Below, piece after piece: positions 34,621 through 44,017 of a stretch of DNA of 64,000 bases. Positions within the stretch are counted from its first letter, which is position 1; each line of letters opens with the position of its first letter. A model generated the notes under the pieces. The model was not told the origin of the DNA, made no database searches, and saw only the letters and a program-made list of their open reading frames with translations. The stretch lies in assembly GCA_018266735.1 (NCBI GenBank), contig JAFDZT010000002.1, positions 78,309 to 142,308 on the forward strand. Direction: 5' to 3'. Origin of the DNA: Bacteroidota bacterium. GTDB taxonomy: Bacteria > Bacteroidota > Ignavibacteria > Kapaibacteriales > Kapaibacteriaceae. A program made the position numbers and the translations under genes.

Positions 34621-37600
34621 ATGCTGAAGAACCTTGTCATCCTCGTACTGCTGTGTTCGTGCGCCGTTGCACTCCCCGTGCAGGCGCAGTTCTCATCCGG
34701 ACAACTTCCGTTTGGCAAGAACAAGGTCCAGTATCAAGAGTTCAACTGGAAGTATTACCAGACATCGAACTTCGATATCTACTTCCATCAAGGCGGTGAC
34801 TACGTCGCACGCTACACGGCAAACCAAGCCGAGAAGGCCCTTGCCTCCATTCAATCAACCTTGAGCTATACGATCACCAAGCGTATCGTCTTCATCGTCT
34901 ACAATTCGCATAATCAGTTCCAGCAGACCAACGTCCTCGACGAATACATGAGCGAGGGGATCGGCGGTGTGACGGAGCTGTTCAAGAACCGCATCGTCAT
35001 TCCCTTCGAAGGCGACTACCAGAAGTTCAAGCACGTGATCCATCACGAGTTGGTCCACGCTGTGTTGAACGACATGTTCTACGGTGGCTCCATTCAATCG
35101 CTGATCAACAACAACGCAAAGGCCATGATCCCGTTGTGGATGAATGAAGGGTTTGCAGAGTGGGAGAGCACGGGTGGACTCGATGTGAAGACCGATGAGT
35201 TCATGCGCGATGTTGCCGTGAGCGAGTACCTGAAGGGTCTCTATCAATTGAATGGCTACTTCGCCTATCGCGGTGGTCAGTCCTTCTGGTGGTACATCTC
35301 AGAGAAGTATGGCAAGGGGAAGGTTGGCGAGGTCTTCAATCGATTCCGTTCCATTGGCGATGTGAATCAAACGTTCAAGGCTGCCTTTGGAATGACGTAT
35401 GAAGAGATGTCGGAGCAGTGGGCGAAGGACCTCAAGAAATTCTACTTCCCGGACGTGGACCGATACGAGTACGTGGAAGACTTTTCGACGCGTCTCTCCA
35501 ATCACCAGAAAGAGAACAACTTCTACAACACCTCGCCCGCTCTCTCGCCCGATGGCGAGAGGGTGGCCTTCATCTCCGATCGCGATGATGTGTTCTCGCT
35601 GTACGTGATGGACATTGCCACAAAGAAGACCAGGCGCTTGCGCAGCAGTGCCCGTGCCGTCGACTTCGAAGAACTGAATCTTCTGACACCCGGTATCTCG
35701 TGGAATCCGCAAGGAACGAAGCTTGCCGTTGGCGCGAAGTCCGGCGGCGAGGACGTGATCTTCATCATCGACGTGAAGACCGGCAACTACGACAAGATCG
35801 ATCTCGGCTACAAGACCATCGGTGGCGTGCAATGGTCACCGGACGGAACAACACTGGCCTTTGATGCGGCGCCGGGAGAGGCACAGTCCGACATCTTTGT
35901 CTATGACCTCAAGCGCAAGACCGTCACGTCGCTCACGCACGACATCTTCTCCGACATGGAACCCGTTTGGAGTCCAGATGGAGACTGGCTCTACTTCATT
36001 TCCGATCGAGGTCAGTACACAAGTGGTGAGCAGACCACAGAGAACTTCTCGATGTGGGAACACGATGTGTCCCAGCGCGACATCTATCGTGTGAATGTGA
36101 ACACGCAAGTGATCGAACGCATTACCGACGATCCAACGGTAGGGAAGTACTCGATCGCCGTGGCGCCCGACCATAAGACCATCCTCTACGTTGCGGATTA
36201 CAATGGTATCGGCAATCTGTGGGAGTTGAACTTGGCGACGAACGAGCGACATGCTCGAACGAATTCGTTGCAGGAGATCAGTCAGATCAGCTTGTCAAAG
36301 GACGGTACGAAGCTTGCGTTTGCATCGCAGAACCGCGTTGGCTATGATATCTTCATGCTCAAGTTCCCGTTCGAACAAAAGGAACGCGATACGCTTCCGC
36401 TCACGAAGTACCGTAGGCAGGAACGGGACGAGCGTGCATCGCTTGCAAGCATTGTCACCACCAAGGATGCAACACCCAAAGATTCTGTGGAGAGCTATGG
36501 TGAATACGATATCGACTTCAGTCGTCAGTCCATGGTGAAGCCCAACGAGAACGTCAAGATCAGCGAGACCGGACCATCGAAGAACAAGGTCACGTCGTCA
36601 ACAGGAACAGCGAAAGACTATCGTGTGACATTCACACCCGATGTGATCACTGGCTCTGCCGGGTATAGTAACTGGTATGGAGCGCAGGGTGTGATCCAGA
36701 TGCTCTTCTCCGATATGCTTGGTGATCACTCCATCTACGTTGCCGCGAATCTCTATCTCGACCTCTCCAATAGCAACCTCTACGTCCAGTACAATTACCT
36801 TCCGAAGATCGTGGACTACAGTATCGCCGGTTTCCACAATGCCGGCTATACCTACATCTCCAGCGGTCGGTCGACATACCTGTACAGAATGCGCAACTAC
36901 GGTGCCACAGGAACGGCATCGTATCCGTTCAGTCGGTACTCGCGTTTTGATGTTGGGCTCAGCACGATCGCCATGGCGCGCGAGAATCTCGACATTCCGC
37001 AGGAACCAAGTGTTGGGAGGTTCGTGATCGTGCCAACGCTGTCGTACGTCTACGACAATACTCTGAACGGTCTGTGGGCACCAAGCGATGGGACGCGATG
37101 GAACACCACAGTAGAAGCCTCGCCCAAGCTCTCGTCCACGAATGGTCTTGGCTTTGTGACGCTTCGCACGGACATTCGACACTACATCGGTCTCGGCAAC
37201 AACTACACCATCGCTCTGCGTGGTTCAGGGGGATACAGTACCGGACCAGATCCGCAAAAGTTCTTCATTGGTGGTGTCGACAATTGGTTCAATCGAAGCT
37301 TCAGTGCGAACGGATGGCCGTTCGTCGAACCGGAGGATTTTGCCTTCACACGACCCGTGTGGCCGCTTCGCGGGTATGCCATCAACGAGCAATCGGGATC
37401 GCGGTTCGCCCAAGCGAACGTGGAGTTTCGATTCCCTTTGCTGTTCGCTATCCAGGCAGGTCCGTTGCCCGCATTGTTCCAAGGTCTGCAAGGCCAGGTG
37501 TTCTTCGACATCGGACGTGCTACGGGAGAACTTAACCGACCAAGCACACCATCGGTCAAGACGGTCTTCACAGATCAGTGGCTGTACAGCACGGGTGTAG

Positions 37601-37716
37601 GGATCCGGTCTGTGCTATTGGGACTGCCATTCCGTTTCGATATCGCATGGCGGCACCAGCCATGGGGCGGCATGTCGGAGCCGATCTATCTGTACTCCCT
37701 TGGCATGGACTTTTGA
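34621..37716 (+). CDS. Envelope protein: zinc-peptidase-like domain, TolB-like propeller and outer-membrane beta-barrel
   Basis: 1031 residues with a signal peptide (MLKNLVILVLLCSCAVALPVQAQ). An N-terminal domain carries HELVH (His142, Glu143, His146) and a third candidate zinc ligand Glu176 in WMNEGFAEWE, the gluzincin peptidase-MA-like layout. Residues about 305-600 hold WD40/PD40-type repeats (SPDGERVAFISDRDD, WSPDGTTLAFD, WSPDGDWLYFISDRG). The C-terminal about 400 residues look like an outer-membrane barrel (surface-antigen type), ending in an aromatic residue (GMDF). It is probably anchored in the outer membrane with the peptidase in the periplasm. The substrate is unknown. The start is the ATG at 34621, not the longer frame overlapping rnc. 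Confidence 0.85.
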   Translation: MLKNLVILVLLCSCAVALPVQAQFSSGQLPFGKNKVQYQEFNWKYYQTSNFDIYFHQGGDYVARYTANQAEKALASIQSTLSYTITKRIVFIVYNSHNQFQQTNVLDEYMSEGIGGVTELFKNRIVIPFEGDYQKFKHVIHHELVHAVLNDMFYGGSIQSLINNNAKAMIPLWMNEGFAEWESTGGLDVKTDEFMRDVAVSEYLKGLYQLNGYFAYRGGQSFWWYISEKYGKGKVGEVFNRFRSIGDVNQTFKAAFGMTYEEMSEQWAKDLKKFYFPDVDRYEYVEDFSTRLSNHQKENNFYNTSPALSPDGERVAFISDRDDVFSLYVMDIATKKTRRLRSSARAVDFEELNLLTPGISWNPQGTKLAVGAKSGGEDVIFIIDVKTGNYDKIDLGYKTIGGVQWSPDGTTLAFDAAPGEAQSDIFVYDLKRKTVTSLTHDIFSDMEPVWSPDGDWLYFISDRGQYTSGEQTTENFSMWEHDVSQRDIYRVNVNTQVIERITDDPTVGKYSIAVAPDHKTILYVADYNGIGNLWELNLATNERHARTNSLQEISQISLSKDGTKLAFASQNRVGYDIFMLKFPFEQKERDTLPLTKYRRQERDERASLASIVTTKDATPKDSVESYGEYDIDFSRQSMVKPNENVKISETGPSKNKVTSSTGTAKDYRVTFTPDVITGSAGYSNWYGAQGVIQMLFSDMLGDHSIYVAANLYLDLSNSNLYVQYNYLPKIVDYSIAGFHNAGYTYISSGRSTYLYRMRNYGATGTASYPFSRYSRFDVGLSTIAMARENLDIPQEPSVGRFVIVPTLSYVYDNTLNGLWAPSDGTRWNTTVEASPKLSSTNGLGFVTLRTDIRHYIGLGNNYTIALRGSGGYSTGPDPQKFFIGGVDNWFNRSFSANGWPFVEPEDFAFTRPVWPLRGYAINEQSGSRFAQANVEFRFPLLFAIQAGPLPALFQGLQGQVFFDIGRATGELNRPSTPSVKTVFTDQWLYSTGVGIRSVLLGLPFRFDIAWRHQPWGGMSEPIYLYSLGMDF

Positions 37717-37723
37717 TCGTCCT

Positions 37724-38359
37724 TCATTCTTCCGAAGGCGGCAAGGTGTAGCCGGCACGTCCGTTCGTACGCTCGGACACCTGCGCGATCACGTGATCGA
37801 CGGCCGAAAGCGGAACCTCTGCCTCGAAGATCACGGCATCGGAATAGATCGGCGTGTAGATAGCACCAACGTCATCAAGCAGCGACGTCATGCGTGAGAC
37901 ATCATCGTAGGTGCAGAACACCGAAACCTTGCGCATGCGCTCGATCGATCGTCGCTCGCAAATCTCCAGTGCAGACTGTGCCGCTTCTGCATAAGCACGT
38001 GCAAGTCCACCTGTCCCAAGCTTCACCCCTCCGAAGAACCGAACGACCACACAGAGCACATCGCTGACGTTGGCCCGCTGCAAACAGAACAGGATCGGCT
38101 TACCGGCTGTTCCGGATGGCTCTCCATCGTCGGCAGTGCGGAAATCTTGTCCGTCGTGACCTAATCGATACGCGTAACAGTGATGTGCTGCGTCATAGTG
38201 CTCCGCGCGAAGCGATGCAACATGGGCAAGCGCATCTGCCTTTGATGCTACGTGGAAGAGACAGCCAATAAAAACTGACTTTTTGATGGTAATTTCGGTC
38301 CTCGTTTCTCCAACGACGGTCCAGTACGCATCGGGCGAGCCTGTAAGATCAGTTGTCAT
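37724..38359 (-). CDS. YigZ/IMPACT-family protein
   Basis: 211 residues. The IMPACT N-terminal domain motifs are KKSVFIGCLFHVASKADALAHV, AHHCYAYRLG, DDGEPSGTAGKPIL and VVVRFFGGVKLGTGGLARAY. A C-terminal DUF1949 (ferredoxin-like) domain covers about 140-205. The eukaryotic relative regulates Gcn2; the bacterial role is unclear, though ribosome or translation links have been proposed. It is convergent with the envelope gene (7-bp gap) and divergent from bshA (23-bp gap). Confidence 0.92.
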   Translation of the reverse strand: MTTDLTGSPDAYWTVVGETRTEITIKKSVFIGCLFHVASKADALAHVASLRAEHYDAAHHCYAYRLGHDGQDFRTADDGEPSGTAGKPILFCLQRANVSDVLCVVVRFFGGVKLGTGGLARAYAEAAQSALEICERRSIERMRKVSVFCTYDDVSRMTSLLDDVGAIYTPIYSDAVIFEAEVPLSAVDHVIAQVSERTNGRAGYTLPPSEE

Positions 38360-38382
38360 GGAGTACGAACAGAAGGAGCGTC

Positions 38383-39516
38383 ATGAGAATCGGAATGGTG
38401 TGCTATCCCACCTATGGTGGAAGCGGTGTGTTGGCAACGGAACTAGGGCAGGCGTTGGCGCGAAAAGGGCATAGTGTCCACTTCATTTCGTACGCACTCC
38501 CCATGCGTCTCGATCGATATCAAGACAACATCTTCTATCATGAAGTGGAGACACCGGCGTATCCGTTGTTCGAATTCAACCAGTACACGCTGTCGCTTGC
38601 CGGAAAGATCATCGATGTAGCAAAATATGAAAATCTCGAGGTCCTTCACGTACACTATGCTATCCCGCATGCAGTGAGCGGATATCTTGCGAAGGAGATC
38701 ATGCAAGGTTCCAATCCGTTATCGCTCATCACAACGTTGCATGGTACGGATATCACGCTGGTAGGACTCGAACCGAACTTCCATCCCATCATCAAGTTCG
38801 CACTCGAACGCTCCGATGTGGTGACGGCCGTGTCGGGATTCCTGCAAGAGAAGACGCGCCAGAATTTCAATCCGGAGACACCGATCACGGTGATCCCGAA
38901 CTTCGTCGACACGGATCTGTACAAGCGTGTGGAGTGCACGCAACTCCAGAAGCAACTCCATATCGACGATGAGTTCGTGTTGATGCACGTGTCGAATTTC
39001 CGTCCGGTGAAACGCGTGCAGGACTGTGTGCGGATCCTCGAGGAAGTGCGAAAGACCGTGCCGGCGAAACTCGTCTTCGTTGGTGACGGTCCGGAGCGAT
39101 CCGATGCAGAACGACTTGTGCGTGAGCTCGGACTGTGGGATCACGTGAAGTTTCTTGGCAAGCAATCGGCATTGCCGGAGATCCTCTCCATTGCCGACAT
39201 CTTCCTGCTTCCAAGTCAGAGCGAGTCCTTCGGCCTTTCCGCCCTCGAAGCCATGAGCTGCGAAGTACCGGTGATCGCCACGAACATTGGCGGCGTGCCG
39301 GAAGTGGTCGGACATGGTGAATGTGGCTACATCGCAGAGCTTGGCGATGTGCAACGCATGGCGCGCTATTGTGTGGAATTGCTCACCACACCAAAGAAGC
39401 TGGCAGCATTTCGAGCGAATGCTCGCAAAAGGGCAGTACAACAGTATGATATCGACCTGATCGTTCCGATGTACGAAGAGGTCTATCGACGTTCACTTGA
39501 AGAACGGGTCCGTTAA
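38383..39516 (+). CDS. bshA: N-acetyl-alpha-D-glucosaminyl L-malate synthase
   Basis: 377 residues, GT4/GT-B glycosyltransferase. BshA-specific features are the start [51 protein letters not shown] and the donor-site [25 protein letters not shown]. It makes GlcNAc-malate, the first step of bacillithiol, a low-molecular-weight thiol known from Firmicutes, Deinococcus and several Bacteroidota. AGAAGGAG precedes the ATG. bshB and bshC are not in the window. Its 3' end overlaps the opposite gene by 4 bp. Confidence 0.93.
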   Translation: MRIGMVCYPTYGGSGVLATELGQALARKGHSVHFISYALPMRLDRYQDNIFYHEVETPAYPLFEFNQYTLSLAGKIIDVAKYENLEVLHVHYAIPHAVSGYLAKEIMQGSNPLSLITTLHGTDITLVGLEPNFHPIIKFALERSDVVTAVSGFLQEKTRQNFNPETPITVIPNFVDTDLYKRVECTQLQKQLHIDDEFVLMHVSNFRPVKRVQDCVRILEEVRKTVPAKLVFVGDGPERSDAERLVRELGLWDHVKFLGKQSALPEILSIADIFLLPSQSESFGLSALEAMSCEVPVIATNIGGVPEVVGHGECGYIAELGDVQRMARYCVELLTTPKKLAAFRANARKRAVQQYDIDLIVPMYEEVYRRSLEERVR

Positions 39517-40367
39517 GGGAAACGGTATCGCACGCCTTGTTGAGCGTAACCGGCAAAGTCCGACACGTCGTGACTCTCGAACGAGTCCGGATAGTGCATC
39601 AGATACATCTTCTTCCGAATATGCTCGGGAAGTGTACGGAGTTCCGGCGTTGATGCGTGCACGGGATTGTATGTGAAGGCCGCATCATGGAACATCACCT
39701 CTGCACGGTCTGCATAGAGGTCGATGAGCTCACGGTCGAACTTCGTATCACCGGAGATGAAGACCCGATCGTCCACCATCAGTCCGTACGTGATGAAGGC
39801 ATCGGCCGGAGTGGTGGCCTCGCCGGGGATGTGATTCGTATGGAAAAGCTCGATGTTGATGCCGCCATAGTTCGTGCGCAAGATCCGACGTGGACCGTTG
39901 CTGAGAACTTCCAGAGGATGCTCATTGTAGAGATCGGCAAAATCAAGACGCTGTCCGTCGTGACTTTCCTCGTTGAACTCCAGACCGCCACGGAGCGACA
40001 TTTCCCACAGAACAGGTCGATACTCATCATGGATGATCATGTTCAGCTTGGCCCTGCCGAGAGCGGCAACAGCAACGTAGCGGTTGATCAGTGTGAGGTA
40101 TTCGACACCACCGATATGATCGGCATGGCTGTGCGTAGGAAGGATCGTGCGAATGTCCGTGCAATCAAGTCCGGCCACCTCGCGGAGTGCCTGCGGTCCG
40201 GTCATCCCGAAATCCACGAGCACGTGCGTATCTCCCTTTATCAAAAGGAAGTTGGTTTGAAACAGGCGTTGGGCGAAGGCATTGCCTGTTCCGATAAAGA
40301 CTATTTCAAGTTCGCCCTCGTTGGAAAGAGAGAGCGGCTTGACTACCGGCGATTCGGTCATGGCCAT
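39513..40367 (-). CDS. Metallo-beta-lactamase-fold hydrolase (RNase Z-like)
   Basis: 284 residues. It starts with the MBL-fold pattern IVFIGTGNAFAQR, then the metal motif THSHADHIGG (about 100-109), FHTNHIPGE, and ISGDTKFD with the third Asp. A later His is in MYLMHYPDSFESHD. This layout resembles RNase Z/phosphodiesterase-type MBL proteins, but the substrate cannot be named. The first ATG is followed two codons later by another. The upstream region has AATATTTG at one mismatch from the -7 consensus. It is not a BshB homologue, which would have a different (LmbE) fold. Confidence 0.85.
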   Translation of the reverse strand: MAMTESPVVKPLSLSNEGELEIVFIGTGNAFAQRLFQTNFLLIKGDTHVLVDFGMTGPQALREVAGLDCTDIRTILPTHSHADHIGGVEYLTLINRYVAVAALGRAKLNMIIHDEYRPVLWEMSLRGGLEFNEESHDGQRLDFADLYNEHPLEVLSNGPRRILRTNYGGINIELFHTNHIPGEATTPADAFITYGLMVDDRVFISGDTKFDRELIDLYADRAEVMFHDAAFTYNPVHASTPELRTLPEHIRKKMYLMHYPDSFESHDVSDFAGYAQQGVRYRFP

Positions 40368-40412
40368 CTATGGTGGTCCAGAATAATCCGTAAATGTACA
40401 CAAATATTCGAT

Positions 40413-41078
40413 TTAGAACTGTTCTGCATTTTCTTGGGTCCCGTCCCGAGAAAGCTTGTCGATGAGATTCCGATTGAACACCGACTGAAGGGCCGACTGA
40501 ATGTCCGGGTGTTTTGCCAGCAGGGCCTTGAGGTCTGCAAACCTCCACATGAGGTAGCGCGACGGCGTGATCGTTTCCACGGTGGCCGAGGCAGGATTGC
40601 CCGAGACAAAGGCCATCTCTCCGATGAAATCCCCCTGTTTGAGATAGGCCACGACTTCCGAATCGATCGTGACAGAGGCGGCACCGTCTGTGAGCAGGAC
40701 GATGCGTACCACGGGATGACCTTGTTTGGTGACCTCTTCGCCGGCCTCGACGCTCACCCAGCTTCCCGTGCGGATCATGCGGTGGAAATCCACGATCGAA
40801 AGCTGACCGAACATCTTCTGTCGAAGCGTTTCTTCTTCGGGTGTGAGCCGTGCCATGCTTCTCTCACGGATGATCACGATGGTCTGATAGATGTTCACGC
40901 TGGCGAAGACGAGTTCCCATGGCCAGTCCTGCGTCCCATACATCAAACTGGACGCCATGGCAAAGAGTCCTGAACCGATCGCCAGGACGCGCAGCGGCAG
41001 GATGACGCGCACGAGTGAAGCGATGATCAGCAGGAGATAGCCGATGTGACCGAGAATTGCAGGAAGCGTAAGATCCAT
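40413..41078 (-). CDS. Popeye-like membrane protein with cyclic-nucleotide-binding fold
   Basis: 221 residues. About three N-terminal membrane helices (7-28, 30-48, 52-70) are followed by SVNIYQTIVIIRERSMARLTPEE and a cyclic-nucleotide-binding-like beta-barrel (about 90-210). The order of helices, the VNxYQ segment, the arginine-rich junction and the LTPEEE...F..L helix match vertebrate and bacterial Popeye (POPDC) proteins. The phosphate-binding cassette is GEMAFVSGNPASATV: Glu is kept, but the Arg that holds the cyclic phosphate is Ala. It may sense a ligand at the membrane, though binding of cAMP or cGMP is doubtful. There is no DNA-binding domain. Confidence 0.8.
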   Translation of the reverse strand: MDLTLPAILGHIGYLLLIIASLVRVILPLRVLAIGSGLFAMASSLMYGTQDWPWELVFASVNIYQTIVIIRERSMARLTPEEETLRQKMFGQLSIVDFHRMIRTGSWVSVEAGEEVTKQGHPVVRIVLLTDGAASVTIDSEVVAYLKQGDFIGEMAFVSGNPASATVETITPSRYLMWRFADLKALLAKHPDIQSALQSVFNRNLIDKLSRDGTQENAEQF

Positions 41079-41159
41079 GAAGTACCCCGATGCGTGAGCC
41101 GACGTTGGCCAAACATCGCATATCCTACGTCACTGTCCAAGTTCTGGTTCCTTCCGTGG

Positions 41160-41167
41160 TATCTTTG
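41160..41167 (+). promoter_or_regulatory. -7 promoter box (TATCTTTG) for the M20 peptidase operon
   Basis: Exact TAnnTTTG only 5 nt before the ATG at 41173, in the gap between divergent genes. TTCCGTGG precedes it. A leaderless transcript is predicted. Confidence 0.68.
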
Positions 41168-41172
41168 ACGTC

Positions 41173-42546
41173 ATGAACGACGTGCTATCCTACCTCGACT
41201 CCCACCGGGAGCAACAGCTCACAGAGCTCCAAGAACTTTTGTCCATTGCAAGCGTGAGCACCGACCCTGATCGTGCCGCCGACGTCCGCTCTTGCGCCTC
41301 GTGGCTCGAGGCACATCTGCTACGCATCGGTATGCCCACGGTTCGCGTCTACGACACAGACGGTCATCCGATCGTCTATGCAGAAGATCTGCGTGCCGGT
41401 GCCAAGAAGCCAACGGTGCTGTTCTACGGACACTATGATGTGCAACCCGTCGATCCCATCGACCTTTGGTCCGCGCCGCCCTTCAGCCCTACCATTCGCG
41501 ACAACAAGATCTATGCTCGCGGGGCCACGGACGATAAGGGCCAGGTCTTCCTGCATATCAAGGCCATCGAGGCCATGCTTGCCGTCGACGGGTCACTTCC
41601 CGTGAACGTGAAGATGATCATCGAAGGGGAAGAGGAGATCGGCAGTCCGAACCTTGCTCCGTTCGTTGCATCCCATACCGACCTGCTATCGTGCAATTGC
41701 ATCGTGGTGAGCGACACGTCGATGTTCGCTCCCGGCATTCCGTCGCTCGTTTACGGTCTACGCGGACTCTGCTATGTGCAGATCGATGTGCAAGGACCCA
41801 ATCGCGATCTGCATAGCGGATCCTATGGCGGTGCCGTGCAGAATCCACTGAATGCCTTGGTCACGATCCTTGCCTCGCTCAAGGACGAGCATGGTCATGT
41901 TCAGATCGAAGGCTTCTACGATAACGTCCTCCCGCTCGACGATGAAGAACGTGCAAGCCTTGCGGCCTTGGGCTATAGCGATGAACGACTTCTCAAGGAT
42001 GTCAACGTCAAGGAATTGTTCGGCGAACAAGGCTTCACGACCATTGAACGACTTGGTGCACGTCCCACGTTGGATGTGAATGGCATGGTGGGAGGGTTCA
42101 CGGGGGAAGGGGCCAAGACGGTGCTTCCCGCGCGAGCCATGGCAAAGGTGAGCATGCGATTGGTTCCACATCAATCGTACGAGGACATCACGAAGAAGAT
42201 CACGGCACACATCCATCGTGTAGCGCCCCCGGGCGTGACCGTCACGGTGACAGATCTGCACGGCGCCGACCCCGTCATCGTTCCTCGCTCCACGCCGGCC
42301 ATGCATGCGGCCGTGCGCGCCCTCGAAGAGACATTCAACGAGAGATGCCGTTTTGCACGAGAAGGTGGTTCGATCCCTGTGGTGCTGCTGTTCGACACCG
42401 TACTGCGATCGCCAACCGTGCTGATGGGATTCGGACTGAACAACGAGAACGCCCATTCCCCGGATGAGCATTTCGACCTGGGAAATTTCTATGCCGGCAT
42501 GAAGGCGGCCGTGCGATTCTATACCTATGCAGCGGAGATGGTGTGA
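41173..42546 (+). CDS. M20-family metallo-dipeptidase
   Basis: 457 residues. The M20 metal-site motifs are FYGHYDVQPVDP (His about 94), GATDDKGQVF (bridging Asp), EGEEEIGS (catalytic Glu pair) and SDTSMFAPGIPS. A dimerisation domain lies at about 190-350. It probably hydrolyses dipeptides or related amides in the cytoplasm using two zinc ions; the exact substrate is open. First of a run with an EamA transporter, cyclo-ligase and exported protein, linked by overlaps. Confidence 0.95.
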   Translation: MNDVLSYLDSHREQQLTELQELLSIASVSTDPDRAADVRSCASWLEAHLLRIGMPTVRVYDTDGHPIVYAEDLRAGAKKPTVLFYGHYDVQPVDPIDLWSAPPFSPTIRDNKIYARGATDDKGQVFLHIKAIEAMLAVDGSLPVNVKMIIEGEEEIGSPNLAPFVASHTDLLSCNCIVVSDTSMFAPGIPSLVYGLRGLCYVQIDVQGPNRDLHSGSYGGAVQNPLNALVTILASLKDEHGHVQIEGFYDNVLPLDDEERASLAALGYSDERLLKDVNVKELFGEQGFTTIERLGARPTLDVNGMVGGFTGEGAKTVLPARAMAKVSMRLVPHQSYEDITKKITAHIHRVAPPGVTVTVTDLHGADPVIVPRSTPAMHAAVRALEETFNERCRFAREGGSIPVVLLFDTVLRSPTVLMGFGLNNENAHSPDEHFDLGNFYAGMKAAVRFYTYAAEMV

Positions 42547-43436
42547 CGGTCGTTCCACGACGGACCGCCGAGACGTTGCTGTTGATGATCACCTGCTTGT
42601 GGGGTGGCACGTTCGTGCTCGTGAAAGAGGCGATGACGACAACGTCGCCCGCGCTGTTCGTCGTGCTTCGATTCGCATTGGCCGCTGTCGTAGCCTGCAT
42701 GCTGTGGCCCAAGGCTCTACGCGGGTGGGACCGATCATTGATGCTTCGAGGCTCGATCCTCGGTGTGCTGTTCGGGAGTGGCTTCCTGTTGCAGACCGTT
42801 GGCCTCGAGTCGACCTCGGCATCGGCCTCTGCCTTCATCACCGGCACGATGGTGGTCTTCGTACCCTTTGGATATCGCATCATTGAAGGCTCACCGGTTC
42901 GTGGCCATCAATGGCTGAGTGTGACCATTGTGATCATTGGCCTGTGGATCTTCACGGCTCCTGAATCTGCAGGCGTGAACGTGGGTGATGTGCTCACGCT
43001 GATCAGCGCCATGATCTGGTCGGTCTACCTCACGTACATCGATCTGTGGACGCGTGAGCTCCGCTCCGAACCACAGAAACAGAACGCACTGGTGATCATG
43101 CAGTTCCTTGTGACGATCATCCTTGCTCTTGTGGCACTCCCGTTCTCCGGGGTCGATGCCATGCATCTGGAACCATCAACGTCGTTGATGTGGGCCGTCC
43201 TCTATTGTGGCATTCTGGCCTCGGTGGTCACCACATGGATCCAAACACGATTTCAACAGTTCACGCATCCCGTGCGAGCAGGACTCATCTATGCCGTGGA
43301 ACCGTTGGCAGCAGCGGCCATCGCCTATGTGGTCTTACACGAGGAGTGGACGGTGCGCGAGGCGATCGGTGCATCCGTCCTCTTCGTCGGTATCGTCGTT
43401 CCCGATCTGTGGATGTCGAGAAAGGAAGCGGCGTGA
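42543..43436 (+). CDS. EamA/DMT-superfamily transporter
   Basis: 297 residues with ten predicted membrane helices in two EamA repeats (about 10-140 and 155-290). It starts with LLLMITCLWGGTFVLVKEAM, typical of the family, with the second repeat ending VEPLAAAAIAYVVLHEEWTVREAIGASVLFVGI. It probably exports amino acids or other small metabolites; the substrate is unknown. The start is GTG in a 4-bp GTGA overlap with the M20 peptidase. Confidence 0.93.
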   Translation: MTVVPRRTAETLLLMITCLWGGTFVLVKEAMTTTSPALFVVLRFALAAVVACMLWPKALRGWDRSLMLRGSILGVLFGSGFLLQTVGLESTSASASAFITGTMVVFVPFGYRIIEGSPVRGHQWLSVTIVIIGLWIFTAPESAGVNVGDVLTLISAMIWSVYLTYIDLWTRELRSEPQKQNALVIMQFLVTIILALVALPFSGVDAMHLEPSTSLMWAVLYCGILASVVTTWIQTRFQQFTHPVRAGLIYAVEPLAAAAIAYVVLHEEWTVREAIGASVLFVGIVVPDLWMSRKEAA

Positions 43437-44017
43437 CAGAGCCTAAACAAGAACTACGCAGCGAAGTACTGCAACGCCGGTCTGAGATCTCCGACGACGA
43501 TCGTGCATTGTGGGACATGATCATCTTTGAACGTGCACACAAGTTGCGGCCGTTTCAACTGGCCCGACGTGTGCATGTGTACCGATCGTTCGGCACTGAA
43601 GTTCTCACCAACCACTTCTTCGACTATGCATGGGGGATCGGAAAAGAGGTGTATGTGCCGGTGGTTCGACCGGACTCACTGGACCTTGTGCATGTGCGCG
43701 TAGATCGCGACACGAAATGGCAGCGCGGTGCGTTTGGAGTAGAAGAACCCGTGGTAGAAGGCGCCGACCTTGTTGCCAGTACTGATGAACGATGGAATGC
43801 CGAATGCGCCATCATCGTACCCGTTGTTGGGTTCGATGTGCACTGTCATCGTCTTGGTTACGGCAAAGGGTACTACGATGCTTTCCTCTCGAACACATCG
43901 GCCGTATCGATCGGACTCGCCTATGAATGTCAGAAGCTCCAACAGATCGCTGTCGAAGCGCACGATGTGTCGCTCACATGTGTTGTCACCGAACAACGGA
44001 CCTATGTCCCTCTCTAA
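43433..44017 (+). CDS. 5-formyltetrahydrofolate cyclo-ligase
   Basis: 194 residues. Family blocks are a basic N-terminal helix, VYVPVVRP, a middle region with WNAECAIIVPVVGFDVHCHRLGYGKGYYDAFL (the GYGKGYYD ATP-binding loop), and GLAYECQKL near the end. It converts 5-formyl- to 5,10-methenyl-tetrahydrofolate using ATP. The start is GTG at 43433, overlapping the EamA stop by 4 bp, with AAGGAAG just upstream. A longer in-frame extension lies inside the EamA gene and is not used. Confidence 0.93.
   Translation: MTEPKQELRSEVLQRRSEISDDDRALWDMIIFERAHKLRPFQLARRVHVYRSFGTEVLTNHFFDYAWGIGKEVYVPVVRPDSLDLVHVRVDRDTKWQRGAFGVEEPVVEGADLVASTDERWNAECAIIVPVVGFDVHCHRLGYGKGYYDAFLSNTSAVSIGLAYECQKLQQIAVEAHDVSLTCVVTEQRTYVPL

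Noticed and set aside
39513-40367. The hydrolase next to bshA as BshB deacetylase
   Set aside because: It has the metallo-beta-lactamase HxHxDH motif, while BshB is an LmbE-type protein. It is also on the opposite strand, so it is not co-transcribed.
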